A program made the translations under genes and the position numbers. 64,000 nucleotides of DNA from Anaeramoeba flamelloides (Eukaryota; Metamonada; Anaeramoebidae), in NCBI GenBank assembly GCA_027625915.1, contig JANTQA010000012.1, positions 186,001 through 250,000 of the forward strand, in the 5' to 3' direction. Each line of letters starts with the position of its first letter. Within the stretch, counting starts at the first letter, position 1. Below, piece by piece: positions 22,120-33,395 of this stretch. Below the pieces are notes generated by a model, which saw only the letters and a program-made list of their open reading frames with translations, was not told where the DNA came from and ran no database searches.

Positions 22120-22932
22120 TAAATTAAAATTATTTTGATTTTTTATACTTTTTCCCTTTTCCAAATTTCCCTTTTTAAGTTCTTTGGGTTTCTCCTCTTT
22201 TTGTTTTTTTAGGTGTTTGGAGAGGGTAAAAGGAATAAAAAATCATTATAAGAATTGGTTGACCTGATCATGACTAACCTAACCAAACTTGTTAATGATC
22301 AGATCTAAAACGAATTGAGCTGGACTTATGCAACTGTAGAGAACTGAATCCAACGAATGTGATCTGAAGATAACCAAAGTGAACTGAATTGGACTTTCCG
22401 TTCAATCTGACGAGTTGTTACCTGGACTGGGTTTTTGCTATCGAGTTGGTATCTTGTACTGGGATTTTACGAAAACAAGATTTGGGAAACTTGAACTTCA
22501 AAAAAAAAAAAAAAAAAGAAAAAAAAAGCAACTCACTTTTGTAAAACCAATTCTTATTCTTAAAACCTTAACACTTTATAGAGACAAACCATCTATAAAG
22601 TTATCAAAAACTTAATAAAGTAACCTATTTCATTTGATCTATAGTTTTTCAAATATTTAGATCTCTTTATTAAAACAAGAAATTATTGAAAATATTGATC
22701 ATTTTTTATGGGTCTATCCTTCTTATGAAAAAGATAGATTAATATTTCATAACAAATTTAAAAAAAAAAACAATCTTAATGAATTAATTTAAAACAACAC
22801 ATTTTGAAATTATTTTCATTAAATAATAATCGTGAAATCTATGATTTTACGCTTAAATCTCTTTCAGAAATTCAAGTAAAAGGGTACCTAGAGTTTAATT
22901 TACACTTCTTCGAAAATAAAAAAAAAAAAAAT
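22120..22932 (+). mobile_element. Chimeric retroposon: R1 head joined to LINE-A 3' end
   Basis: Bases 22140-22665 are R1 (AACCTAACCAAACTTGTTAA, ATCTTGTACTGGGATTTT and the TTTATAGA..TCTATAAA repeat). At about 22672 it passes directly into ENIDHFLWVYPSYEKDRLIF of LINE-A and ends in the AGTTTAATTTACACTTCTTC stem and poly(A). The same junction exists inverted at 47868-48645, so the chimera is a replicating unit rather than a chance nest. Confidence 0.75.
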
Positions 22933-24645
22933 TAATATTATTTTTTTGACCGATCAACTTTTTAAATTTAATTTTTGATTTTTATAAATTGTCTTTTTAA
23001 TATTAGAACTTTTTGACATCAATATATTTTAACTTCAATTTTTATTGTCAGTGTCTTTTGATCGATTGAAAGGATATGTCTTCAGAAAAAAAAAAAAAAC
23101 TCTTTTTATTTCGAAACACTGATTAAAATGTTATGTTATTATTATTTTGACATTATTTACACATCATTTTCTATTTTTTTGTGAATCATTCACATATTTT
23201 CACAAAAAAAATTGAAAAATTAAAATCTCTGAAATACAAAAAGTAAAATTATTTCCTGTAATTTCCAAAATATGATACCATAAGGAAAATATTAATTTAT
23301 TTTTTTGTATGTAGTGTCAATATAATATAGAATAATATTACTTATTTTTTGAAAATGATTCACATAATTTAAACTTTTTTGAATATCTGTATCACAAAAT
23401 AACTAAATTATGAACATTGCTGTGATCAATTTTTTTTTTTTGACCTTTGGATTTTGTTTAAGAGTGTATTTTATTCAATCCAATTTTTATTTTACTTTAC
23501 CCTTTCACAATTTTTGACACCCTTTTCTTCATATTATTAAAATTTCTGATAACAATAAAAAAATAAAAAAACTAGAAAAAATGTTGAAAGTAGTTAATTT
23601 TTCCTTGGTTAAAAAACTATATTTTGAATCATTTTTTTAATTTTTTATTTTTCTGAATTCAGATTTACAAATGTTAATCATTTTTTGTGAATAAAAATAT
23701 TTTTTTTTGTATTAAAAAAAATAATGAAAATATTGTATTTTTGAAACAATATATTACCTATTTAACAGATTTTTATTAAATTTTAAAATACTTTTAAAAT
23801 AAATTATAATAACTCTTACCTTAAAAAAAAATTTCAAAGTTTTTTATGATTAAATTTGCAAAAAATCTTGATATAAACTGAAGAATTGTTTTTTTTTCAA
23901 CTTTAATTTGTTAAATATCTCAAAAAATAATTCTTTGATACAAGATCTTTTATTAAATAAATAATTATTATTATAAGTGAAGAAATCAAAAAGTGAAGAA
24001 TATCCAAATTTACAATTGTTTTTTTAAAAAGAATATTTGATATGTGTTATTTGTGTGTTCAAAACCCATAATTACAAATTTATTTAACAGTTTATACATT
24101 TTTTTTTAGATAGGAATTCTATATTGGTCAATTTTTGTTTCAGTTGTATAAATTATTCTTGGTAAATATGAATTAGTTTTTAAGAAAAAATATTGTTACT
24201 TTTTTATGGATCCAAACAAAAAAAATAAAGAATTTAACAATGATAATTACTTTATTTTATTTTTTTTTTTGCATAAAAAGAGAAAGTAATCATCACTTTT
24301 AAATATCCAAGTTTCAATATCCTGTTATACTTAATAACCTTTTTTTTCATAAATATTCATATAATAAAAATTATCAAATTCAAGTTAAAAAGTTATTAAT
24401 GCCGTAAATTTTTGAAATAATTCTAGATTTATTTCCCTTCTTTCATTCAATAAATCAAATAGATTAAAAATTCTTTAATATTTATAAAAATCCAAAGTTA
24501 AAGAAAATGTTAAAATAATAAAGAAAATAAAAATAAAAATAGAAATAAATTACTGATTTATTTTATTAAATTGGATATTAAAAAATAGATTTGAATTTAA
24601 AAAAGATTTTTTTCTATATTAAAATAATGAATTTGTTTGATTAAA
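22933..24645 (-). other. 3' flank of C exon 2, shared among units
   Basis: Matches 44245-45214, 50160-50749 (part) and 61740-64000. The stretch near 23085-23150 is an eroded F4 MITE end. Minus-strand AATAAA near 24550-24560 is a plausible poly(A) signal about 90 nt past the stop codon. No other gene. Confidence 0.5.
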
Positions 24646-25733
24646 TTATTTTTTAGAACATTTTTCAAAAATATTCATCATTGGTATTGTGGGATTTAAT
24701 TGATAATAATCAACAATATCTTCAAATTCTTCTTTGAGGAATTCTTGGTCTGTATCTGCAGTGATTGGTAGTTCATCAGTGTATAAAAATGAAATTATTA
24801 ATTCAATGGTTTCTAATGATTTCCCAGAGTAATCTTTGACTTTTTGGAAATTTTCTTCAATATTTTGAAACATATTTAAAAATAATCCACTTCTGGCTGC
24901 TAAAATAAATTTATGAATATATAATTCTTCTTCTTCTTCTTCTTCTTCTTCTTCATCTTCATTTTTCACAACAAGTTTAAAATCAGAAGTTTGTTCATCA
25001 AATAATAATTGTTTTAAATCATTTTTTAATAATTTGGTTTTTTGAGCATTTTGGATTCCAAAATGATTTAAAATTTCATTTGTTCTTTTGAAATTGATCA
25101 TTTGATCACAATAAATCCATTTTAACAAATCTTGAATTTCATTTAATTTGCAATTTGATTCCAAATATTTTTTGATCAAATCAAATGTTTTTCCAATCCT
25201 TGTCTCAATTAATATTTTATGAACTGGGATATCTTGGATATTACAATCAGAAATGTATCCATTTTTTAATAAATTTTCAAGATCTTGAGTTAAATATGAA
25301 TTTGATTGGAAGAAGAAGATTAAATTGTCACGACAACATTTTATTTGATTATAAGATGAAAGATCATTGATTAGATTAGTTCCTGTTTGAATTTTTCTCA
25401 TTGATAGTGATTTCTTGATATTAGAACCATCAAATTTCCCCTGGACCCAAATTTCATTATCTTGTGTTAATATTGCAAACAAATTAAAACCACAATCAAT
25501 ATCTTTAATGATTGTATTGTTATTTTTAAATTGTGGATATTGTTTAAATTCTGTTAAATCACTTCCAAAGGTGATTCTTGGTTTCTTACCAGTTACATAA
25601 AGTTTTCCATCATTTGTCAGAATAGAGGTTAATTTGTATCCAAGTCTGATTTTTGAAATGTCTTCAACAGGAAATTCAAGTTTGATTTGGGTTGGTGTTA
25701 AAGCTTTTTTTTTGTTTCCTAATCCTAATTCTG
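24646..25733 (-). CDS. RCC1-BTB gene 2, C-terminal exon (open throughout)
   Basis: The exon opens after AAAAG as CA-GAA-TTA, giving A-E-L-G-L-G when spliced in phase 1, and is open for 362 codons including the stop. It holds two RCC1 blades (KLYVTG, NEIWVQG), a first BTB domain (YISDCNIQDIPVHKILIET..), a long acidic run (NED plus ten glutamates, encoded by a GAA-type microsatellite at about 24926-24955) and a second BTB domain (TSDFKLVV..LYIHKFILAARSG..FLYTDELPI). The nearest upstream N exon is 39378-38748, 13 kb away, which has one nonsense codon. The C exon itself shows no lesion, so it may be intact by recent duplication or be used with another N exon. Confidence 0.85.
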
Positions 25734-26557
25734 CTTTTCATTTTTATTTATTTATTTTTATTATTTATTGTAGAATTTGAAGAATTTTTATTTTTATTTT
25801 TTATTTATATTTATTTTTAGTAAATTGAAGAATTTTTTGATTAATTGTTTTTTTATTTTTATTGATTGAGAAAAATCAAATTAGATTTCATTTATTTATA
25901 TTCTTTGGAATTACTTTTGAAGAGAAATATAAAGGAGAACAGAAATGTCATTCAGCTTGGGAAAAAAAAAAAAAAAAAAAAAGTAGAAGAAAGAATTCAA
26001 GAATTAAATAAAATATCAAAGTATCCCATTCTTAAAAATGAAAATTATATAATATAACTGATTTGTGGATTTAAATAGTTGAATATTGACTTTGATCGTT
26101 TTAGGGATTAGTATTTTTTTGAAAATCAAAATAAAATCTTTGTTGAGATCTTAAAAAAAGTTTTTTTATTGTGTAATTTTTGTTTTGGTTTTATGAAATG
26201 GATGAGTTAACATCATCTAAATGATTTATTTGATTCTGAGTCTCTTTTTTTTAAATCCAAAATTTGACATATTTCCAATATAATACTCGAAAAAAAGTCA
26301 CTTATTAATTTTTATAAGAAATTAAGTTAATTTTTGAAAATTCTTTCAAAATATATTTTTTATTTTTATGTTGGAAAAGTATTGGTTTTAATTCAAAAAA
26401 TTATTTTGTTCTCTATTTTTAAATTATTAATAATTCCAATTCAAATCTCAATAAATAAAACTAATACCCTAATATAAATTTTAGTGTGATCAAATTATAA
26501 TACAAGTGTTAATTAATTACATATAGTTCAGACTTATTAAAACTTATGATTCTGTTG

Positions 26558-26588
<31 letters not shown>

Positions 26589-26934
26589 TGGATAAAAGTA
26601 TCATATCACAGCAACATCACACTTTGATAGCCCATTTTTGATAAAAGTTAGCATACTTATGTTGTATGATAGAGCTGTATCTCATGTTTCTATCATTCTT
26701 ATAGAGGATTTTTTTTTATTTTTATCTTAGGATATAGTACCATACGATTAAATAAATCTAAATTTGATAGTATGTTAACAAAAATTTATCAATGAAATTC
26801 AGATCTAATAATTAAAATTTTTTTTTTATTCTTTAAAGTTTTTTAAAAGTTTTTTTCTCATTTTTAAAGAATATGAAAAAAAATCATTAATAATAATTTA
26901 AATTATTTTTATCAATAAAAAATTTATTTTGAAT
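25734..26934. other. Acceptor-side intron flank of unit 2 with TTAA empty site
   Basis: Matches 8370-9080 and 11140-11500. It holds an (ATA)n microsatellite near 26555-26585 and, at 26838-26841, the single TTAA that is occupied by the MITE in unit 1. A plus-strand frame ending RIQELNKISKYPILKNENYI is also present in unit 1 but is not supported as a gene. Confidence 0.5.
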
Positions 26935-28290
26935 TTCGAAGAAAGAATAATTACTGTCTTTATTGTTTTGATTTGGAAACAATCTTCTTGTTATGTTACG
27001 AGTTTGGCCTGGAAGAACGAGAAATATGATCTTGTTAGAAGTGACATAAGATTATGTTGAGAAGTTCCAAGAACTACAATTAATATCATCTTAGCACTAG
27101 AACAATATCATATTTTGAGTCTGGAAGGAGAATCAAAACGAGGAAATATAATGGGTGATTGTTGAACAAATGAAACAATATGAGATGCTATTTATTTTTT
27201 AACTGGGGATCTAAAACAATAAAAAAAACTAACAAACGAAAACAAACAAACACATTATGCCCAATACAACTAATTTGTAATTTTTTAATGGTACTTTGAA
27301 GAACTTGTTTTTCAAAGGATCTTTTGATACGATAATGGAGTCATTGTAAACATTTGAAGTTAAAGGTTACATTTTCATCCATTAAAAGTCAAATCTTGGT
27401 TTAAATTTTCTAGAGAAACAAACTAGATCGTTCATCCATTCAATGAGATCTATCTATCCTTTTATTTTCCTTTTTTAAGCCAATTCTCGAAAAAGATCAG
27501 ACTTGTAACTCTGCAGGCATCTCTTGGTGTTCTTAACAGTGAATGATTTTGAACATTCCTCTCCAAAATTTCTTGACTTGACAGAGTAAAATAAAATGTT
27601 TTTTTTTTTTTTAAATTTCTTGAATTGGTAAATGTTTTTTTCACCTTGAAAATCTTTTATTAAATGGTCTCTTCTCTCCTTTTTTCTTCGAAAAAAGAGA
27701 CCAAAAATTTTTTTATTTTTTAAAAATGAGATTGATTTCTTTGGAAGAAAAACGAAAAAAGTTGTTTGATTTTAGCTATTGTTTTTAAACAAAGAATGAG
27801 AATTTATTCGATTTCCAACCTTTATGGGAAAGTCGATGGACTTTTTTCTTTGTCGTCTATCGAAAAAATAATTGAGTGACTTGAACCAAATTAATTTTCC
27901 AATGTCGTTAATCTTTGAGCGCGGCAAACCTTATATATTTATGAGATTAAAAATTGGCAAAATCTTTTTTTCAAACACTTTGAAAATAACTTTAAATAAC
28001 TTTTTTAAAGTAGAATTTATGAGTAAAATGCTTCTTATTTGACCCAAATAGAATTCACAAAAAAAGAAGATCCGAAAATTTCTAAACTTTGCCTAATTAC
28101 TAAAGGATTTCCCAAAATCTTTCCACAGTTTCTACAATACTATCCTAAACTTTTGAATGTTCTAATCTCTTTCTTATCAGTAGTTATGAGGAATTATATA
28201 GTTAAATTTTTACAAAAGAAAATGTTTGAGTTTAAAAAAAAATACATATCTTCATTATCAAATATCCTGTAGAAAATTTTAAATTATAAA
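26935..28290. repeat. Repeat E3, inverted relative to 9290-10560
   Basis: Shared blocks include GGAAACAATCTTCTTGTTA, TCTGGAAGGAGAATC and GTCGATGGACTTTTTTCTTTG in opposite orientation to unit 1. The open frame at 28039-28272 is not open in the other copy and is not called. Confidence 0.55.
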
Positions 28291-28334
28291 AATAAAATTT
28301 TTTATTTTTTTTCTATTTTTTCCCTCGTTTTAAT

Positions 28335-28905
28335 TTCCTTTTTAATGGGAAGAAGAGTTACTAAGGAGAAAAATCAAGTGGTTACCTACTAATACTTGAA
28401 GGACAGAAACTAGTAGGTATGTGTAACTTGAAAATAAAAAGAAAAGACAAAAACAAAAACTGGAACGATCAAAAAAGATTGGATCAAAAAGAAAAAAAAT
28501 GGCAGCTACTAAACAACTACCTCTCAACGAAGCATTCACGATTTCTTAGAAATAATTAAACAACAAAATTTTAAATAAAAGGATCGTGTCTGTTTTAATG
28601 AGTGTTCTGGATAAAAATGGACAGAGTTGGTTTTTTTTTTGATTTTTTATCAACTGTCAAAAAAAACCCTTTTTTTTTTTGTTTTCTAACTTGATTTTTT
28701 TTTTTTTTTTTTTTTTTTTTCTAATTTTCTTTTTCTTTTTAATTTTTCTTTTTGTTTTTTCAACCAATAAAAAATTGGAACCTGCTCGATTCCAAAATAT
28801 TTTTTTTTCTTTATCATCTAAATTTACTAATTTACCATTAGTAATCAGAGCCGTAAGAGGATCTTTGATCACTCCCTCAACCAATAAAAAAAAAAAAAAA
28901 AAAAA
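28335..28905 (+). mobile_element. Retroposon E2, short form
   Basis: Matches the body at 14265-14760 inverted. After AGTAATCAGAG it goes directly to CCGTAAGAGG, a terminal stem (GATCTTTGATCACTCC) and CAACCAATAAAA with poly(A) at 28888-28905. The other copy has decamers and a long hairpin array at this point. Confidence 0.65.
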
Positions 28906-28910
28906 ATAAA

Positions 28911-29640
28911 ATTTTTTATTTTTTATACTTTTTACCTTTTCCAAATTTTCCTTCTTAAGTTATTTAGTTTCCTTAGGTTCCTTAGGTTCCTTCGGTTCCT
29001 TTGTTTTTTTCTCTTTTCGTTTTTTAATGGTGTTTGGGAAAGATTTTTTGGCCAGGCAAAAGGAATTAAAAATCATTATAAGAATTGGTGGACTTGGTCA
29101 TGACTAACCTAACCAAACTTGTTCATGATCAGATCTTCGACGAGGACTTCGGTAAAAGCAACTGTAGAGAACTGAACCCAACGAATGCGATCTGAAACCA
29201 ACCAAAGTGAACCGAATTGGACTTTCGGTTCTATCTGTCGAGTCGATGTCTTGTACTGGGATTTTGCGAAAACAAGATTTGGGAACATGTAAAAAAAAAG
29301 TGAAATAAACCAAAAAAAAAAGCAAAGTAACCAAAAAAAAAATTTCGAAAACCAAATCTTATTCTTAAAAACTCAGAACTTTATAGACTCAACCCATTTA
29401 TAAAGTTCTAAATCAAAATTTAATAAAGCAGCCTATTTCATTTGATCTATAAGTTGTTTAATTATTTTGAATTCTTTATTAAAAAAAAACTATGGCGGCG
29501 ATCCAAAAAAAAAAAACGACATAAAAGGAAACAACCACCAACCCTTTCAACAATTGGGGATACCCAAAAAAAAAAAAAAATTTTTAACTGAAGTTTTAAC
29601 TTTTTTCAATTATTTTTTGACTCTCTTTCATTTCGCCACT
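28911..29640 (+). mobile_element. R1 head in front of LINE-B
   Basis: Complete R1 module: TTCCTTAGG decamers (28970-29003), AACCTAACCAAACTTGTT, GTCTTGTACTGGGATTTT, TTTATAGA..TTTATAAA inverted repeat (29372-29406), TATGGCGGCGATCC and AACAACCACCAACCCTTTC. Here it precedes a LINE body, which suggests it acts as a 5' UTR or promoter. No promoter motif was proven. Confidence 0.7.
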
Positions 29641-31361
29641 TTACACTGCAAAAAATCAAACCCCACACAAATGTATGCATATAATTTGGTCCTTATAATG
29701 GAAGGAAACTCACTAATAAGAATTAAACAAGAACTAAAAACCAACATTTACTCTATAATCACAAATTATGGATTAACGATAAATAGTTGGAAAACAGAAA
29801 TAGCAATTAATCTAAAAGATATCAAATATCTAGGAATATGGCTGATCAAAAATAAAACACATCAAAGAAAACTTGGAAAAAGCCAAGGATGCCTTCTCTA
29901 GATATGTTTACATCTATGCAAGCGACAAATTGTCAAATGCACTCAAAATACAACTATTCAAGGCAGTCATACTACCCCAAGTACTATATGGATTGGATAT
30001 CTTTAATCTGGCCAAATCAGATTATGACAAGATAGGTAGTTGGATTAACAAAAAACTAAAAAAAATAACCAAAGTTAATATCCACAATACTTCAGATATC
30101 ATCAAGTGGGAAACAAGAACATAGCCTGCAAAACACACGATTCTGAAAAGAAAAGCCAAATTATCAAAGAAATTGAGGCATTTAGAGCTGGACCACCTAT
30201 CAAAAGACCTAAAAATGGACGAAATTGGAGGTATAGACTGGAAAAATATGGACGAGATTAAACTGAAAAAAAAAAAAACTCCACGAAGTCCAGGTAAAGA
30301 CTATAAGGTATTTCCAAAAAAGTGGGGCATTTTTTTTTACATTTCATAAAAAATAATCTTTTTTAGTGATGGTATTCTTTAATCAACTATACCAAATTAA
30401 GTTTAATATTTATATCGATTGAATCAACCACTTATGTATTTAATTCAAAGCATGTTAGTTGAAATATTTCCCAAAAAATGAAAAAAAAAAAGAGCACTTT
30501 TTTTGGTTAAAGCAATGTACGACCAATTTCAATAAAAAACCGGTTATATGGAATGGGAACAAATGATTTTTTAAACACGATAACGCAGTTATATGTTTTT
30601 AATTATATTGTAAATTTTGTTGAGATTATACATATTATGAAAATATTTTTTTCGATCAAAAAGAAAATAATAAAAACCAATTTTCACCATAAAAAAATAT
30701 CAGATAAAATCGAGATCAGAAATTTTAAAAAATTTTATTTATGCAATACAATATTAAGAAAAACAAATTGAATTATTATCAAGAATCTATAAATAGTGGT
30801 TAATGATTTTATATATTTAAATCCTATTTTGAAGAATGGGTTTCATAAATATATTTTAAAATAAATTTGCCTCACATTCTTGGAAATAGCTTACAAGACT
30901 AAGCTGATTCGTTAGTTAGAGAAGAAAACTGGAAATTGAAAAAATACCTCAAAATTGTTCAATTTCCAGAAAAATTCGCAAAAAAACAACCCTACTTTGT
31001 ACTGGAAATCATCAAAAACTCTATTGAAGCTCAAATCTTTCTAAAGTGGCTTATGTAGATATACATACATGTGGGAATCGGGAATAAAAAGTAAAATATG
31101 CCCCTGCTGTAAAAAAATAGCTGATGATGTAGACCACTGTATATGGAAATGTGAAAAATATGAAAAAACCAGATAATACTGGAAAAATGAACTCAAAAAA
31201 GTCAAAGATTTTGACTTTAGCATCATTAACAGAGACGATACTGATGAGTTGTCCAGAAAAATGAATACAAAAGAAATATACGAAATCACAATAGAATATT
31301 TTCTGACTAATATGAACCAGCATGCTATAAGAAAAAATGAATTAAAATTAAAGTCTAAATA
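29641..31361 (+). pseudogene. LINE-B non-LTR retrotransposon, 5'-deleted and broken
   Basis: A lineage distinct from LINE-A. The frame begins at an eroded motif C (MYAYNLVLIMEGNS, for F/YADD-LVLI), continues through ITNYGLTINSWKTEIAI and KYLGIWL (motifs D/E), shifts frame, then reads the thumb SNALKIQLFKAVILPQVLYG (29873-30124). A Tc1/mariner-like element (30306-30891) splits the linker. The end reads CPCCKKIADDVDHCIWKC, a CX2CX8HX4C zinc knuckle, and closes EYFLTNMNQHAIRKNELKLK at about 31361. Motifs A and B are absent. Opposite-strand frames at 31041-31370 are shadows. Confidence 0.85.
30306..30891. mobile_element. Tc1/mariner-like element nested in LINE-B
   Basis: Ends AGGTATTTCCAAAAAAGTGG and (complement of right end) AGCTATTTCCAAGAATGTGA are inverted repeats flanked by TA. 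It is 586 bp long. A weak plus-strand trace (HDNA-like near 30577, NPILKNGFHKY near 30825) could be the end of a mariner transposase, but the frame is badly eroded. LINE-B sequence resumes on the other side. Confidence 0.7.
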
Positions 31362-31904
31362 GCAAGTCATTCAAATCACCAGAAAAATATATCCTCTCAA
31401 TACTACTAAACTAAAATTCAAAATTTTCCAAATTGCTAAAATGTTCCAAAGAATCACAATAATACAATTTCATTGAAATTGGAAATAAAATTTGATTTTT
31501 CAAAAAAATAGGAAAATCATTTTTTCATCTTTTAGTTTTTTTTTTTTCATTTCATTTTTTGAATTATGTAACTCGTTTCGTTCGATCAAAATTTTTTTCA
31601 ACAATTGATATTAAGTTAAAATTGAGTTGTTCCAAATTGAAGAACTCAAATAAAATTAATTGGTAGTATCTGACCATTTGATCGATCAATGTTCCTAATA
31701 GAATTTCAACAAATTTATTAAATCTAATTTTTTGGTTTTGCTCTCTCCAAAATTTTTAACACACCCTTGATTTATTCGTATTGATAATTAGTTATTTTTT
31801 GTTTTGTGAGTATTGTAATTTATAAACAAATGTTAACATTTCAATTAGCAAATGGTTTTAATTTGGTATTTCTTCGTGAATTGATTAAATAAGTTTTTTT
31901 TTTT
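31362..31904. other. Intron DNA shared with 10597-11100
   Basis: Ancestral unit sequence carrying the single-copy version of the block that flanks E3 on both sides in unit 1. No gene. Confidence 0.5.
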
Positions 31905-32212
31905 TTGACCTTATCTTAATTAACTTTAAAAATAAAAAAATTCTCAAAATATCAAGTTCAATAGAAATCATTACAAATCTTGACCAAATTGAGAATAAAA
32001 ATTATGAAAAATATTTAATTACAATTCAGAATATATTTAATAATTGGTTATTTAATCCTAATAAGAATAATATTGAATACATTAAAAAAAGATCAATTTT
32101 ATTTATACTTTAAAAAAGAAATGAGGTAATTTCAGTTATTAAAAAAAAATTCAAATTCAAAAAAAAATTAAAAAATTTATCTCTTCTTTCATTAGAAAAA
32201 TTAATAAAATTT

Positions 32213-32392
32213 TTTTTTTTTATTGTTTAGTAAAGGTGATTCAACAAAATTACTTCCTGTTTACCTGAAACTCTAAAATTGTATTTAGAGTTTTTTATCC
32301 TAACCGTGATGTAGGCAGGATTACAGTTAATGTAGGCAGGATTACAGTTTAATGTAGGCAAGATTACAGTTAATGTAGACAGGATTAAAGTT
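32213..32392 (-). mobile_element. SINE-like retroposon S1 with four 21-bp repeats (hairpin-empty form)
   Basis: Minus strand: four copies of a 21-bp unit containing TAATCCTGCCTACATTAACT (32392-32308), a GGTTAGGATAAAAAACTC block with a small stem around CTCTAAATACAATTTTAGAG, a terminal stem and AAACAATAAAA with poly(A). The 17-bp duplication AAAAATTAATAAAATTT flanks it (32196-32212 and 32393-32409). No pol III boxes were recognised. The copy at 43255-43473 has a hairpin cassette inserted. Confidence 0.85.
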
Positions 32393-32518
32393 AAAAATTA
32401 ATAAAATTTAATCAATGAACCAACAATAAAATTAACTGGAATTCAAAAGATTTAATTGAATTAAAAAAGGAAATCTATAAATACACATATAATGAATTAT
32501 TGAATTCTAAGAGTTGGA

Positions 32519-32955
32519 AATGTCGTTAGGTTTTCCAAAATTTAAAAGAATTGAGAAAAATCTTTGATTTTTCTCAATTATTTTTGAATTCTGGAAAATC
32601 GATGTTAGCTTTTTTTTAATTTTAGAAATATAAAGAAAATTTCAAAAATTTTCTTTTTATTTCAAAAATTAAAAAAAAAGCCGTTAGGTTTTCTTGAGTT
32701 TTCTATTTATTTGTGAAGTGTTCTAGGTCATTTTTACTTTAGAAATAAACGGAAAATTTTAATAAATTTTCTGTTTATTTCTAAAGTAAAAAAAACCTAA
32801 CGAAAATTGAGAGATTTTCCAGATAAAACAGAAAACCTCAAGAAAACCGCCGTTAGGTTTTCCAAAATTAAAAAGAATTGAGTTAAATCTTTGATTTTAC
32901 TCTATTTTTTTGAATTCTGGAAAACCTAGACACTTGATGGCACTCGACGTCACTC
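32519..32955. repeat. Hairpin array H6 (alpha, beta, gamma-beta-gamma, alpha)
   Basis: Order: alpha (32522-32600), beta (32605-32685), gamma-left plus beta plus gamma-right nested palindrome (about 32688-32855), alpha (32855-32930), then the CACTTGATGGCACTCGACG linker. All units are joined by GTTAGG / CCTAAC or CCTAGG. Confidence 0.75.
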
Positions 32956-33395
32956 CAAAAAAAGACTTCACAATAATAAGAAACCAAAATTCATTATTCA
33001 TCAACTCAAAAATATCTAAGATATCCATCAAGTTCAACAATCCTAAAATTCAGGACATTTACTAATTGCTTAAACAGATATTACTATGTAATTAATAAAA
33101 AATTCAAATATATTTTGTACTTTATGTTTAAAATATGAACAAAAGAAATCTATAGAAAATATTGACCATTTTTTATGGGTATGTCCTTCCTATGAAAATA
33201 ATAGATTAATATTTCTGAATAAATTAAATGAAAAAAACCTCAATGAATTAATTTTAAACCATAACAGTTTATTATTATTTTCATTGGTTAATAATCGTGA
33301 AATCTATGATTTTACGCTTAAATTTCTGAAAGGAAATTTAAGTATAAGGGCAACTAGAGTGTAATTTACACTTCTTCAATAATAAAAAAAAAAAA

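Larger units (their letters stand above)
31905..33395 (+). pseudogene. LINE-A copy with internal deletion, nested S1 and hairpin array H6
   Basis: Opens with the pre-RT region (NLDQIENKNYEKYLITIQNI..IEYIKKRSILFI), then a deletion removes the whole reverse-transcriptase core and joins INKKKFKFKKKLKNLSLL. S1 (32213-32392) is nested in EKLIKF / NQRTNNKINW. After NELLNSKSWKC comes array H6 (32519-32955), then the coding end resumes (SSTILKFRTFTNCLNRYYYV, eroded zinc knuckle) and the ITLKFLKGNLSIRATRV-like end, the AGTGTAATTTACACTTCTTC stem and a CAATAATAAA tail. A non-autonomous LINE-A derivative. Confidence 0.75.

Noticed and set aside
28039-28272. Plus-strand ORF of 77 codons
   Set aside because: Lies in repeat E3 and is interrupted in the other copy at 9.3-9.5 kb.
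28657-28944. Open frames on both strands across T/A tracts
   Set aside because: Low-complexity sequence within retroposon E2; both strands open only because the codons are TTT/AAA.
31041-31370. Two long minus-strand open frames with hydrophobic translations
   Set aside because: They are exact shadows of the LINE-B zinc-knuckle coding strand (CPCCKKIADDVDHCIWKC on the plus strand).
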